Notes: a model not told the origin generated them from the letters alone. Positions 37,952 to 49,030 are shown, counted from the first letter of the stretch. The stretch is 64,000 nt of DNA from Skeletonema marinoi (GCA_030544225.1 CM060493.1:1488001-1552000), one strand, 5' to 3'. Numbers and translations: made by a program.

Positions 37952-38839
37952 TTAAGTAAGTGCTGCATCCCAGGGGTTTGCTCTATGCCTCATGCAAACT
38001 CCTCCTTTTTTGGCATAACTAGTGCATTCTTCCCTGCTGCATAATTTGACCTTAGCCCCATGCCTCATACACACTCCTCCTTTGATAGCTTGATTCGTAC
38101 ATCCTTCACTGCTGCATCGTTTGCGTTTGCCCTTAGCCCCATGCCTAACACACACTCCTCCTTGGACAGCTTGATTCGTACATTCTTCCCTGCTGCATAG
38201 TTTGCGTTTGACCCTTGCCCCATGCCTTGTACACACTCCTCCTTGGACAACCACGTTTGTACATTCTTCCCTGCTGCATAGTTGGCGTTTGACCCTTGCC
38301 CCATGCCTAACACACACTCCTCCTTGGACAACCATGTTTGTACATTCTTCCCTGCTGCATAGTTGGCGTTTGACCCTTGCCCCATGCCTTGTACACACTC
38401 CTCCTTGGACAACCACGTTTGTACATCCATTAGCGGAACATATGTTTTTGTATTTATTTACATCAGCTTTCTTTGTAGGCAGCTCTTCATCTTCATCCGT
38501 AGAAGCCTTTCGCTTTCGATCGAATTTTGTCTGGGTTTTTCTCTCATCTGGATCCGCCGCTGCAGATTTGACATCAGAAGTATCAGCAGTGGCGAAGGGC
38601 TTTTGTGATGAAGTTGAAGTTAATCTCAATGTGACAGCAGATGAGTCACTCTCTTTCTTGTTCATCTCGATAGCATCACTGGTGGTCTCTGTCTCTTTTA
38701 TTTGACCATGATGAACGTGACTAGCCGAAGTATTGTGAGCAGTTTGTGCTGTCAATGTTGCAGTCTTTGTCTCCGATGATTTGTTATTCGGTGGCGGAGC
38801 CGGTGTGATTCTCTTGAGTGTCCGGATTAGTGTCACCAT
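37952..38839 (-). CDS. WRKY19-like zinc-finger repeat protein, 6 fingers
   Basis: Encodes 295 aa of the FDRKRKAST linker subtype, as at 1377 and the 3' half of 61715. Fingers start at C134. Fingers 2-4 are near-identical DNA units with the rarer CSREEC form (third-position G replaced by E), so unit amplification is recent. The last finger has HRAN in place of HGA. Leader motif present. Its 5' flank (38860-39180) is shared with that of 45497. Confidence 0.85.
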   Translation of the reverse strand: MVTLIRTLKRITPAPPPNNKSSETKTATLTAQTAHNTSASHVHHGQIKETETTSDAIEMNKKESDSSAVTLRLTSTSSQKPFATADTSDVKSAAADPDERKTQTKFDRKRKASTDEDEELPTKKADVNKYKNICSANGCTNVVVQGGVCTRHGARVKRQLCSREECTNMVVQGGVCVRHGARVKRQLCSREECTNVVVQGGVCTRHGARVKRKLCSREECTNQAVQGGVCVRHGAKGKRKRCSSEGCTNQAIKGGVCMRHGAKVKLCSREECTSYAKKGGVCMRHRANPWDAALT

Positions 38840-38959
38840 GATTCTTATGCTGCTTTAGCTTGTCTTAACAATGATTCTCTTCTCGTGCATTACTGGTTGC
38901 CTCCTTGCAGCCCTGGCGTTTCTCCTCGTTTTTTGTCTTGGTGGCAATGGCACGGCAAT

Positions 38960-39180
38960 GGAGCGGCAGGTAATGGTGGTAATTTTGGAGCGTCACATGG
39001 CACATGGTCACGTTGCCAAAAATAAACTTCAACTGGTAAAGAGTCTCGAAGGGCACACAGGTGTACTAATTCCCAAGCATGTGCTACTCCAGTCGCGGTC
39101 CCTTGACGACTCGACTGGACCGACGCCCCCGACCGATCGGGAAATTCAAACTTTTTCAAAAATCGAATCATTTTCATTTG
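38960..39180. repeat. Upstream segment shared with 45640-45845
   Basis: Both contain AGGGCACACAGG, TACTAATTCCCAAGCAT, CCAGTCGCGGTCCCTTG and TTCAAAAATCGAAT in the same order, upstream of the minus-strand zinc-finger genes at 38839 and 45497. Only a part of it (to TGGTCACA, AACTGGTA) recurs at 42850-42930. At the other locus it acts as the promoter of the gene at 45877. Confidence 0.7.
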
Positions 39181-39184
39181 CGCA

Positions 39185-39810
39185 TTTACAGCGTACGGAG
39201 AGGATATGGAACGGGTGGAGGTGTTTAAGTATCTCGGTCGGCTCGGATGATACCGACACGCAGGCGATTCGGGATAATCTATCCAAAGCACGTCAGGTGT
39301 GGAAGATGATAAAACGGCTCTTGGTGGGGGTGGGGAAAACACGAATCCCTGGGTTTGCGGTATGTTCTTTAAGGCGGTTGTGCAGGCAGTGTTATTGTAT
39401 GGGAGTGAGACTTGGGTGTTGACTAACTCGGCGATGAGGTGTCTGGAATGCTTCTATTATCGAGCTGCCTGCCGTATGGCTAGGGAGAATCACCTAAGAA
39501 GAACCGCCAGACTGGAGAGTGGACATATCCAGCTCGGAAGGACGTTTTTGAAGAGGTTGGGTTGTACACTTTGACGGAATACATTGACAGGAGGAGGAAG
39601 ACTATTGGGGCTTACATCAGCACGGAGCGCTCGATCTTCGATCTTTGTAGGAATGGTGAGAGACGACGCGGTACTAGCTCCCGCCGGTGGTGGTGGGATC
39701 AGCCGATTAATGCGGACTTGGAGAGTGAGGAGAATGCCTCTTCTGTTTTATCTGAGGACGCGTCTGAGGTGGGATCGCAGTCGTCTTTGGAGGACAGTGC
39801 ATAAAAGGGT
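39185..39810 (+). mobile_element. Non-LTR retrotransposon (LINE) 3' fragment
   Basis: Reads YGEDMERVEVFKYLGRLGSDD, then FKAVVQAVLLYGSETWVLTN, MRCLECFYYRAACRM and YTLTEYIDRRRKTIGAYI, the order of the region after the reverse transcriptase domain in many LINEs. Two frame changes separate the pieces (one just before and one after the LLYGSETW block). The reverse transcriptase core and any endonuclease are missing, so this is a dead 5'-truncated copy. Confidence 0.75.
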
Positions 39811-39872
39811 TGGCTAGTTGGATCTTACGTGTGGGGTTTAGCATAGTCATTTATTTCTATAACAGCAAGCGC

Positions 39873-40180
39873 CTAGGGGTTGCACGAACACTGCCCGAGG
39901 ACTCGTAAGTCCATTCGTTGGGAAAGACTTGTAATGCCCGGAGGCCAAGTTACACACAACTGGTACATCTTGGGCCGTTTCCCAAGGAGCGAGCTGAGGT
40001 CCGCCCAGGCAATGGAGTCGAAAGTGGAGTTGTCCATAATCTGTTCATCATGATAGAATTGCCAAGCATTCTTCCTTCCGATTTGATACCGAAGTTCGTT
40101 TAAGAAGGTTAATGTATTCTGTGTCATCTATTACCATACCTATTCAGATTCAGTGGTTTATTTCCCAGCCTACGACATAA
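39873..40180 (-). mobile_element. Element-derived fragment, recurs at 63290-63440
   Basis: Minus frame of 84 aa with FYHDEQIMDNSTFDSIAW and KRPKMYQL, which resembles a segment I have seen in diatom retroelement-type proteins, though I cannot name the family with confidence. Part of it recurs downstream of the chimeric zinc-finger gene (TGACACAG, ACTTCGGTATCAAAT, GGCAATTCTATCATG). It is broken and looks like a fossil. Confidence 0.4.
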
Positions 40181-40189
40181 TCTACTTTG

Positions 40190-40276
40190 AGCTTGCTTGT
40201 ACATCCTTTCCTTCAGTGCTGCATATCTTCATTGTTGCCCCATGTCTAATGCACACCCCTCCCTTCTTGGCAATAT
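40190..40276 (-). pseudogene. 3' end of the zinc-finger gene cut off by a MITE
   Basis: GTTGCCCCATGTCTAATGCACACCCCTCCC is the end of the finger whose first half lies at 40570-40600. The paralogue at 44631-45497 has the two halves joined. Confidence 0.8.
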
Positions 40277-40565
40277 CCATAGTGAGTTTTTGGGGGGCTA
40301 TTTTTTCGATGATGGACACATATGTCCATCATCAAATGCTATCTAGTAAAACTACTAGAAGAACCATTTATATAGTTCGTACACACTAGTAATCGCTAGG
40401 ACTATCGGGATCTAACGGTTAATATCCCAATTAGATCCCGATAGTCCTAGTGTGTACGAACTATAAAAAGGGCTCTTCTAGTAGTTTTACTAGCATTTGA
40501 TGATGGACATATGTGTCCATCGCTAATTGATGATGGACACATGTGTCCATCATCACTCACTATGG
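40277..40565. mobile_element. 289-bp fold-back MITE with 4-bp target duplication
   Basis: Ends CCATAGTGAGT and ACTCACTATGG, flanked by ATAT on both sides (40273-40276, 40566-40569). The paralogous finger gene at 44900 has the uninterrupted site GGCAATATTTGTAC, so boundaries are exact. The inside is a long imperfect hairpin: GTAAAACTACTAGAAGA, AGTTCGTACACACTAG and GACTATCGGGATCTAA recur inverted, with GATGATGGACACATATGTCC palindromes near the ends. It has no ORF. Confidence 0.88.
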
Positions 40566-41173
40566 ATATTTGTACATCCTTCACTGCTGCATCGTTTGTG
40601 TTTGACCTTGGCTCCATGCCTCACACACACTCCTCCCTTGATGACTCCATTTGTACACCCTTCCCTGCTGCATCGTTTGACCTTTGCCCCATGCCTCGTA
40701 CACACTCCTCCACGCTTGGCTTGATTTGTACATCCTTCACTGCTGCATAGTTTGCGCTTTGCCCCATGCCTCATACATACTCCTCCTTTCTGAGCTTTAT
40801 TTGTGCATCCCTCAGTAGAGCATTCATATCGCTTCTTCTTGGCCACCTTTTTCCTCGGCTGATCTCCTTCGAGTGAAGAACCTCTTTTTCTCCCTTCAAT
40901 TAAAGCGCTTGGGCTTGGATTTTCATCATGCTCATCAGGCGATCTCGTCGTAGTTGAAGTTCGATCATGAGTTGAAGCGTTTGATATATTTTTTCTTTCG
41001 GCAGCGGCCCCGTTGCCTCCTCCTTCCTCAGATGACTCACGATAGACGAGAGCGGCCGAAGTATTGTGAGCAGTTTGTGCTGTTGTTGTTGCAGTCTTTG
41101 TCTCCGATGATTTGTTATTTAGCTGTGGCGGAGCCGGTGTGATTCTCTTGAGCGTCCGGATTAGCGTCACCAT
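40553..41173 (-). pseudogene. WRKY19-like zinc-finger gene interrupted by a MITE
   Basis: The open frame gives 206 aa with MVTLIRTLKRI, DRTSTTTRSPDEHDEN linker, PRKKVAKKKRYEC and three full fingers. The fourth starts CSSEGCTNI and then reads HSE-stop from the terminal repeat of the inserted element. The paralogue 44631-45497 shows what was there (IAKKGGVCIRHGA). A three-finger protein may still be made. The 5' flank matches that locus to about 41319, where a second insertion begins. Confidence 0.8.
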
Positions 41174-41319
41174 GATTCTTATGCTGCTTTTATTGTCGGC
41201 TGCTACTTTTATGCTTGTCTGAATATGATTACAAATTATTGGTTGCCTCCTTCATTCTCCTCGTTCCCTGCCATGTTTTATGTCGTTGGCGGCAATGGAG
41301 TTAGTGGCGGTGATTTTAT

Positions 41320-42849
41320 GGTTTTTAGGTGGTGCTGGTGGAGCAATTGTAAGTAAAACGAAGGAGAAGAGGGGAAAAGAGAGAAGAGAAAAGAAAGGTA
41401 GACAGCGAGCGAAGAAAAGAATGATGTGCTATTATTTGTTGAGGTGGACAATTGCATTAAAGTAATAAAAGAGCATTTTATTGTATTCTTCGAGCTTTAC
41501 TTGCGCAGGATTGTAGGTATCGGTTGAAACAATCGATTCAAGCTGTGTATTGTGCATATTTGATGAGTGAAGAGGGTGAATGATATTGACCATGTTGTTG
41601 GTGGCATATTCAATGCAGTAATCTTTCTCTCTTCAATTAAATGCTCTTATAACGATTACGTGATTCGCTCGTGCATAATTTACCGAGGTACTGCAGCTAT
41701 GACGGAACACTTCACACATCTGTGGATGAAACTGATTAGCCTTGTGTCGAAGTGTATGCATGTCTTGCATACACGCAATTGTGAGGTGAAAGATTCTCAT
41801 GCATTGCCGCCCTTATACGCAAAATTAATATTAGTATCCTCTTTGCATGCATTACTGTATTGGTCGTTGTTGTGTATATCGACGCTGTGGGAAGGAAATG
41901 CGGAGGAGTTTGCTCACCGTCACCGTCATCACATAGTATTGCATTTTCGCCGGTTGACGTCAACACCAGCGCCAAAAGTTCTGACCTCCATCGAAGGCGT
42001 CTGCTAATTGTTGTATGCATCACACGTTGCTGCCGTGAGAAGAGAAGTAGATGAACTTTTGTATCAGTCTCACAAGCAACATCAACTATATGTGATGGAT
42101 GATTGTACCGCAAGAGATAATAACTAAATCGTGAATCATGGGTCTATCCATCGAGAACTATTATCGTATTTTGATCTTTGCTTGGTTGGAAGGAATCTCC
42201 ATGTTGTGAGGAGTTGTTGACTTGATGGACTAGTAGCCGACAACTCTGTATTACACTGTCTATCTCCGGGCAGATGAGCTATTCTTCCTTCCGAACGATT
42301 CCTTACAAGACGATCGCATGCCGACAGCCAACAAGGTCCACTCAGATGGTATCTCACGTCCACTACAATAGCATCTCATGCGTTGAGTTCGAGTTGTCGC
42401 CGATGAGTATTCTGGGCGATGCAGCGCAGGGCATCAGTCGCCTGGTGATGCCGATGAAAGAAAGACCAGTTGTCAACTCATTCGCTGCTGCATCAAAAAG
42501 GAGAGTATGCTGTATCCGACAAGACATCAAATTTCATCAGAGGCGTCGTTATCGCTGATTCGTAGGGAGAGATGAAGCCATGTCGATGCACAAATGCATT
42601 ATAAGTGTCGATGACATCGACATTGATGTGAGATGTTTTTGATGTTCCATTTTTTGCTTCTCTACAGGGCATTTTTGCTTGGTCTACAGGGCATTTTCGC
42701 GTTTCTCGCAACCTAGGGGACGGTCATACTGATTCCTATTGCTTTTGTGTACGTAGGGTAGGTTGACCTAGGGGACGGTCGTACTAATTCCTTTTCCTTT
42801 TGTGTACGTAGACCGTCCCCTAGGTCTCCACCAGCACAAATTAGCTGCC
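41320..42849. mobile_element. 1.53-kb insertion with 8-bp target duplication
   Basis: GATTTTAT occurs at 41312-41319 and 42850-42857; the paralogous flank at 45630-45645 has it once, followed by CGGGAAGGGCGAGGG as here at 42858. The ends are imperfect inverted repeats: both start GG and, 13 bases in, read TGCTGGTGGAG. An 8-bp duplication fits a hAT-type element. Frames at 41567-42007 and 42274-42558 are not recognisable, so it is likely non-autonomous or decayed. Confidence 0.65.
42711..42830. repeat. Short fold-back and tandem copy near the insertion's right end
   Basis: ACCTAGGGGACGGTC at 42711 and 42768 with TTTTGTGTACGTAG after each, and GACCGTCCCCTAGGTC at 42818-42833 inverted. The last two can pair as a hairpin of about 65 bp. 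It may be a nested small element. Confidence 0.5.
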
Positions 42850-43234
42850 GATTTTATCGGGAAGGGCGAGGGTTGGTGTGTAATTTTGGATGGTCACATG
42901 TGACCACACTTGCCAAAAACTGGTACGAGTTAAAAACTAGTTCTCGGAATTACGTAAAATCTCGTGCCAATTGTCGGAATCTTGCGAACGAAATCAATAC
43001 TGGCCTGTTTCAGGTGCTGTAAAGCGGGAGTATTGTAATACACGGTCTTGCGAACAAGTAGATATGCTCATAGTAGTAATCGACCCATTATTGCATTAGT
43101 ACTATGTGCCCTACGACAGCAAGTCGATGACTGTGCTCATAATCGATTTACGGCGTGATTTACGGCGTTTGTCTCGACGTGAAAGTTTGAATTTTTAAAT
43201 ATTTAGCTCCTCAGACGGCCTACTCTCTGCCAAG

Positions 43235-44480
43235 ATGTTCACTATTCGCCCCGAAGAAGAGGCGAAAGAGGCCGAGAATATCCTAGTCCTTGACCTTGAC
43301 GAGGCGGGTGAAGGGAAGACTATTTCCCAAGGCGTCGCTCGGGGTTTGAATCCATTCGTGGGTCTGATAGGCGATCAAATAATCATCAGTGCGAACATGG
43401 GACCTGGAATGACTGGTCGACCACCATGAAGGAATTGAACTGCAGCAAGAATGTACCTCGGACCGGCAAGACGTTCCTCAACCCCAAGAGAGGAATTGGA
43501 ACAAGTCTATGGATGAAAGTAGGCAGAATGGACACTACAAACAGAAGTTGTCTGAGATCATGAGACCAAAAAGGAAGATTGACGCCGAGATTGATTGCAA
43601 TGATGGGTACGAAATTCCCTCAAGCTAGCCCAAGAAGAAGGAGGCCCCAGCGCCGAGGGCGAGGGAGATGATGAAGGTGGAGTGATGAATGGAGATTACA
43701 CTAAGAACGAGGAAGTCGAATGTAAAGCATCTATTATTTTATCTCTTCCCTTTGTCTGTCGTAACGGTCCAATGTTAGTGTATGTAAATTAGATGGAAAG
43801 AGAATAATGAATGATGAGACATTCAATATAAGTACTTTCCTTCGCCGCAAGCTGATACATATGAGTCGACTCCTCTCACTCTTCTTGATTGCATCGTCCG
43901 CTGTGTATCTTTTCTTTTGTTCTTTCTTCCCACAATTTATATCCAAGAGATAATTCTTTTTCAGCTGGACCTCTCGCTTCCTCTATGGCATCCTTCGGTT
44001 GAGGCATCTTCATCTCCTCCTGACTTGTGTCACTCATCTTGACGACTTCATCACCCGCTACATCTTCATCATTTTGATCACCTCTTGGGCAGCTTCGGCT
44101 TCTTTTTCGGCTGGAGTTGTATCACTCTCCTCCGTCTGAGGAAGGGGTCGTCTTGTGTCGTTCCGCTCAGCTGCATCTAGCTGTTCTTCATTCCTAGACA
44201 CAGATCTGTCAATGTTCATCTCTTGGGTAGCATCGACTTTTTCAGCTGTAGCTCCTGCTTCCTCAACGTCTTCCTCAGATTGAGGCGTGCAATATCCTCC
44301 TGACCAGCCATCATAAGGGAAATTTGATTCAACAGTTCACCAGTATCCTCCGATTTAGACCCCGATCCTCCAGAATCCATCTTTTGAGTGAGCAGTTGGT
44401 GTGTCTGTGGACGTTCCAGCGTCGATTCTACAGATGGTTCAATAGCGATATTGTGCGTCAATGTGCACAAAAATTGCATC
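43235..44480. other. Decayed or unassigned acidic frames
   Basis: A plus frame 43235-43429 (64 aa, EEEAKEAENILVLDLDEAGEG) and minus sequence 44480-43930 with Glu/Ala/Lys-rich pieces (LNLRKTLRKQELQLKK; TEESDTTPAEKEAEAA; a repeated AEK-ELS element) look like remains of low-complexity coding sequence in shifting frames. I do not recognise them and cannot say if any part is expressed. Confidence 0.25.
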
Positions 44481-44630
44481 CCCGTGATGCCATTTGGATT
44501 GTACGAGATGGTGCGGTGGGATTTTTCTTCATTCGAATGCCATGGGAGGGCAATAGAGGCGATGAAGTCGTCGTCTGGAGGATGATTATCTGTGATTATG
44601 TGAATCTCAAACGCCGTAAATCGAAAATTG

Positions 44631-45497
44631 CTAGTACGCGCCTAACAAAATGAGCCAACTTTCCGAGATCTCGTCAACGATTTTTGAAAGACGAAATTCA
44701 CACCAATCCCTCTTCTTTGATCCCAAATACGAATTGGAAGGACGGCATCGTTGGCGACGTGGAGACAGGAAATGATAGAGGACGACTATTGCTTTCGAGT
44801 GATGGTCGGGGTTTGGGCTGATTCGAGTGCTATGTACGGCATCGAATGGGTCTGTTGCCCCATGTCTAATGCACACCCCTCCCTTTTTGGCAATATTTGT
44901 ACATCCTTCACTGCTGCATCGTTTGTGTTTGACCTTGGCTCCATGCCTCACACACACTCCTCCCTTGATGACTCCATTTGTACACCCTTCCCTGCTGCAT
45001 CGTTTGACCTTTGCCCCATGCCTTACACATACTCCTCCACGCTTGGCTTGATTTGTACATCCTTCACTGCTGCATAGTTTGCGCTTTGCCCCATGCCTCA
45101 TACATACTCCTCCTTTCTGAGCTTTATTTGTGCATCCCTCAGTAGAGCATTCATATCGCTTCTTCTTGGCCACCTTTTTCCTCGGCTGATCTCCTTCGAG
45201 TGAAGAACCTCTTTTTCTCCCTTCAATTAAAGCGCTTGGGCTTGGATTGTCATGATGCTCATCAGGCGATCTCGTCGTAGTTGAAGTTCGATCATGAGTT
45301 GAAGCGTTTGATATATTTTTTCTTTCGGCAGCGGCCCCGTTGCCTCCTCCTTCCTCAGATGACTCACGATAGACGAGAGCGGCCGAAGTATTGTGAGCAG
45401 TTTGTGCTGTTGTTGTTGCAGTCTTTGTCTCCGATGATTTGTTATTTAGCTGTGGCGGAGCCGGTGTTCTCTTGAGCGTCCGGATTAGTGTCACCAT
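44631..45497 (-). CDS. WRKY19-like zinc-finger repeat protein, 4 fingers and an acquired tail
   Basis: Encodes 288 aa. Near-identical to 40553-41173 through the third finger. The fourth finger is complete (CSSEGCTNIAKKGGVCIRHGA), and the frame then runs 76 residues (from TDPFDAVHSTR) into sequence unrelated to any other member, ending near 44631. One Ile-Thr dipeptide of the signature region is missing (RTLKRTPAPP). It is divergent from the DUF218-like gene, with about 380 bp between starts. Confidence 0.82.
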   Translation of the reverse strand: MVTLIRTLKRTPAPPQLNNKSSETKTATTTAQTAHNTSAALVYRESSEEGGGNGAAAERKNISNASTHDRTSTTTRSPDEHHDNPSPSALIEGRKRGSSLEGDQPRKKVAKKKRYECSTEGCTNKAQKGGVCMRHGAKRKLCSSEGCTNQAKRGGVCVRHGAKVKRCSREGCTNGVIKGGVCVRHGAKVKHKRCSSEGCTNIAKKGGVCIRHGATDPFDAVHSTRISPNPDHHSKAIVVLYHFLSPRRQRCRPSNSYLGSKKRDWCEFRLSKIVDEISESWLILLGAY

Positions 45498-45639
45498 GAT
45501 TCTTATGCTGCTTTTATTGTCGGCTGCTACTTTTATGCTTGTCTGAATATGATTACAAATTATTGGTTGCCTCCTTCATTCTCCTCGTTCCCTGCCATGT
45601 TTTATGTCTTGGCGGCAATGGAGTTAGTGGCGGTGATTT

Positions 45640-45845
45640 TATCGGGAAGGGCGAGGGTTGGTAATTTTGTATGGTCACATCATGGTCACACTTGCCAAAA
45701 ACTGGTAAAGATGAGTCTCGAAGGGCACACAGGCGTACTAATTCCCAAGCATATGCCACTCCAGTCGCGGTCCCTTGGACCTCGACCGACGCGACGCACG
45801 CACGGGCGGGACAATTCGATTCAACTTTCAAAAATCGAATTGACG
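45640..45845. repeat. Upstream segment shared with 38960-39180 and partly 42850-42930
   Basis: Same block order as at 38960. Here it lies between two divergent genes and so is likely promoter for both. Confidence 0.65.
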
Positions 45846-45876
45846 AAGAATGCTATCTTTCCATCACATAAATACA

Positions 45877-47942
45877 ATGATAACATCATCTGATCGTAGC
45901 GGCAATAGCCTCTTTGCTGCTGCTTCATTATTCGTAGTATTAAATCTGCTTTGTCAATCAATCTTCTTTGAAGCAACTGCCTTTCAGCCAAGTGCATTAT
46001 ATCGCATAAATCACTTCAAAAATAATGATGCTCCGAGGTTCAGGTTCCCAACAGCACTTCCTGCAGCCAAAAAGAAGAAACAAAGCAACGATGATGACGA
46101 CAGCGACAACGAAGCAATCATTTCAATACCATCGACCACCGCCGCAAGGAAGAAGTTGCTAGCCAAGCGAAAACAAGTCGAAGCCGACAGCGCCTCCTCA
46201 AAATCCTCGTCCAAAATATCCATCAAGAATGACTACAAACAATCCAAAACCAAACGATTCGATGACTACTACGCCTACACGGCACCCTCCAGCAAAGACG
46301 ACGACGACGACAGCAATGACAATTCGTATCTAATCGATCTAAAAAAGAAGATTGATCAGAAAATCATGCGCAATAACTGGAATCGAACGGGACAGCGCCG
46401 CCCACGTGTCAATGGTAACACCCTACTGCAGCAACAACAATCATCGCAGCAACAATCATCATCGATCATCACACCAGGCCAATTATTACCCGAGGTGCAC
46501 GTCCAGCATGAAACAGACTCCATGCAGTCACTACTAGGATACAATCATTTTGAGGGGGAGTGGAGTGATCGCAATTCCACCACGTATCATGTTGCCATTG
46601 TCTTTGGGAAGGGCTTGATTCATGATCAGATATCCATCGAGTATGCTACTAGAATACGAACACTCGTCAAGATGCTCAAGGAAGAAGAGGGCTTTCGACC
46701 AAAATTAATTTGCTTTACGGGTGGGAACAAGAATAGTGAGACAGAGGGCGGGAGCAACAGCAACGAACATAATTCCATATCGGATGCTTCTGCTGGCTAT
46801 GTATACTTTCGACACTTATGTGCCTCACAGGATATTCATTTGGATCATTCCCAAACTAATGTATGGGTGGATAAACAGAATGGAAATGAGCGTGAGACAA
46901 TGGAACGTGTCGCCTCGGAATTATGGAGAAAGTACATCAAAACGTGGCTTCAGGAACGACCATTGACGGAACGTCTCAATCAACATTATGGAGTTGGTTG
47001 GCATATATTGGAACGACGTGTGGATATACACTTTACGTTAGTGTCGACAGAGTATCATTTGTGTAATTTGAATGATGTCCATCATCGTTCACCCGGCAAA
47101 AGCTTTTTACAACCGTTGGTATCATTGCGTGGATTGGTTGGATCTGATCGATGGGTCAACAAGGATGAATTGGAGGCAATGGATCCAAGTTATAGTTCGT
47201 CAGTTCATGTGAGGAGTAGTAGCAATTCTGGGTCGTCATCTTCATCATCAGTACTACCAACATCATCGGATGCAAGTGGTAGGGCGAGATTTGCAGGGAT
47301 TGAGAATAGTGTGGATACTTCATGGAGTTTTCAGTATGCTACGTTTCCGTTTTTGCATGGGAAGGAGGATTCGATTGTGTTTTTGGGACAGTGTTATTTG
47401 CTTGGGGAGGAGTTGACTCCGCTTTTGGTGAATATGAAGGGGGTTGTTGAGCAGGTGAGTTATATAATATTATTGTTTATAGTGTGCATGATGTGTGTGC
47501 GTGCTCTCGTCTAACAACATCACCACCTGCTCTGCATCGCACTCGCTCATCAAATAATAATGTACCAATCAAGACGGAATTCTTCCAACGAGACAACTAT
47601 CTACTTTTAACCTCCATCCGACGATCACTAGTCTCCCTCGTCGAGGCATTATACACCGACAAAGGCCAATCTATTCGAGCAGGAGTCATCAAATACTTTG
47701 AAAGTCAAGGACGCAACCGCTTCACAAAGGAAGATGTCAAAATTATCGTTCTATTGGAATCTGCACTTTTGAACTTGGGCCGGTGTATCGATTTGGTCAA
47801 GCCTGCTGGATTACTTGCCGGCTCTGTTCCTGCTCCTACTTGGGCTAGGGCATTAGATGCATTGGAGAAGAGTATGAACAATATTCAGGTTGTGTGTGAT
47901 CCGGATCAACCGTTGGATCCAAAGGATTGGGGCAAGCTTTAG
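45877..47942 (+). CDS. DUF218-like protein with plastid-type presequence, two exons
   Basis: Exons 45877-47454 and 47574-47942 give 648 aa; the intron starts GTGAGT, ends CAATCAAG and keeps the frame. Residues 4-36 form a signal peptide (FAAASLFVVLNLLCQSIFF) ending ATAF-QPSALYR, an ASAF-type site. A 150-residue Lys/Asp/Gln-rich region follows. The folded part has YHVAIVFGKGL, YATRIRTLVKML, FRPKLICFTGG, then DASAGYVYFRHLCAS and NERETMERVA, in the order of DUF218/YdcF proteins (nucleotide- or SAM-binding fold of unclear activity). Exon 2 is mostly helical. The family match is tentative. An upstream in-frame ATG at 45850 would bury the signal peptide. Confidence 0.6.
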
Positions 47943-48094
47943 CTTTATGACTGCACGAATCTAACAACGTGAGACTCACTCCCCTGTTCGCTACATAAAA
48001 CTTGCTCTGCGTTGCGGTCACGAAGAACAATCCTAACTGTGTTCCAAATATATCCACTCCATTGTGTTATCTCATCGCAACCATACATCATATG

Positions 48095-49030
48095 CTATGT
48101 ATACAACACCAAAAAGAATAATATAATCATAACAACCGACAAGGCCACAATAATGATAAAATTGCGTTTCCCACCTGACTTTTGAATCAATTCCTTTGTT
48201 TTTCGTGTGACGAGACTTAGATTTTGTTCTGCAGTTTCTAAATCTTCTTCCATTTCGTTTAGCATTCTGAAAGGGGGGAGTACAGTAGAGATGAAGAGAG
48301 CATGAATTGTGTGTCAGATAGATGTTGTGGTGTTGTAATTGTTGAGTGTATGTTTTGAGTTTAAACTTGATGCAATTTTGATGATACGAGCAATCAGGCG
48401 CTTCAATTGATCCCTTCACTCTCATCATTCTGTTTCGATCGTCGGAGATGTACCATCATTAGAAGACGCCATTCAATTCATTTCATGTGAGTCCAAAAGA
48501 TCCGTCGAGTCATTATTGTTTTGATCGGCCCCTAACAATTATTTGCTTCATTATAAATTTCCCCCTCCTCACTGCACAACGGCTGCAGCAGTACAGCACA
48601 AGTAAATACAAACACAACGATATATTAGTTCTGCAAAGCATGAAATCAACACTCACTTATTCTGATGACCCAACTCCTCATGAATCCCCATCGATATCTT
48701 ACTCAGCCGTTCTGCCGATTGGCCGAGCATTTCGAGTCCTTCGTCTTGCTGCTTCATCATCATCTGATTATATATCGCCGTGCAAATGAGTATGTAAGAA
48801 AGAGATGCATGTTAGTTCAACGAAAGTAGTTGAGCAACGCCACAATCATTATGAACCAGCACAACACAAACAATGTAAATGAGAGCACGCACCTGCTGCT
48901 GCCGAATCTCACGCTGTATAAAATCATCTTCCTCTATATTATCATCGCTACTGTCAGAGTCCGAGTCACTATATGACCGTACTTGACTGTATCTGGATCC
49001 TCTGCTGTGGGCTGAATTGCTGTTGAACAT
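48095..49030 (-). CDS. Qc-SNARE (syntaxin-8/Bet1-like), three exons
   Basis: Exons 49030-48893, 48763-48657 and 48266-48095 give 138 aa; introns start GTGCGT and GTGAGT and end CAG, and the frame holds across all joints. Residues 1-45 are short and acidic (SYSDSDSDSSDDN). The SNARE motif follows: MMMKQQDEGLEMLGQSAERL, HEELGHQNKMLNEMEEDLE with the zero-layer Gln before NK, and NLSLVTRKTKEL. The end is a membrane anchor (FIIIVALSVVMIILFFLVLY) with two residues after it. It would act in fusion of secretory or endosomal vesicles. No Habc domain, so the size is closer to Bet1/Sft1 than to syntaxin 8. Confidence 0.85.

Noticed and set aside
48072-48428. Single 118-aa frame over the SNARE 3' exon
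   Set aside because: It is out of frame with the SNARE exon. Spliced exons give a complete motif and anchor.
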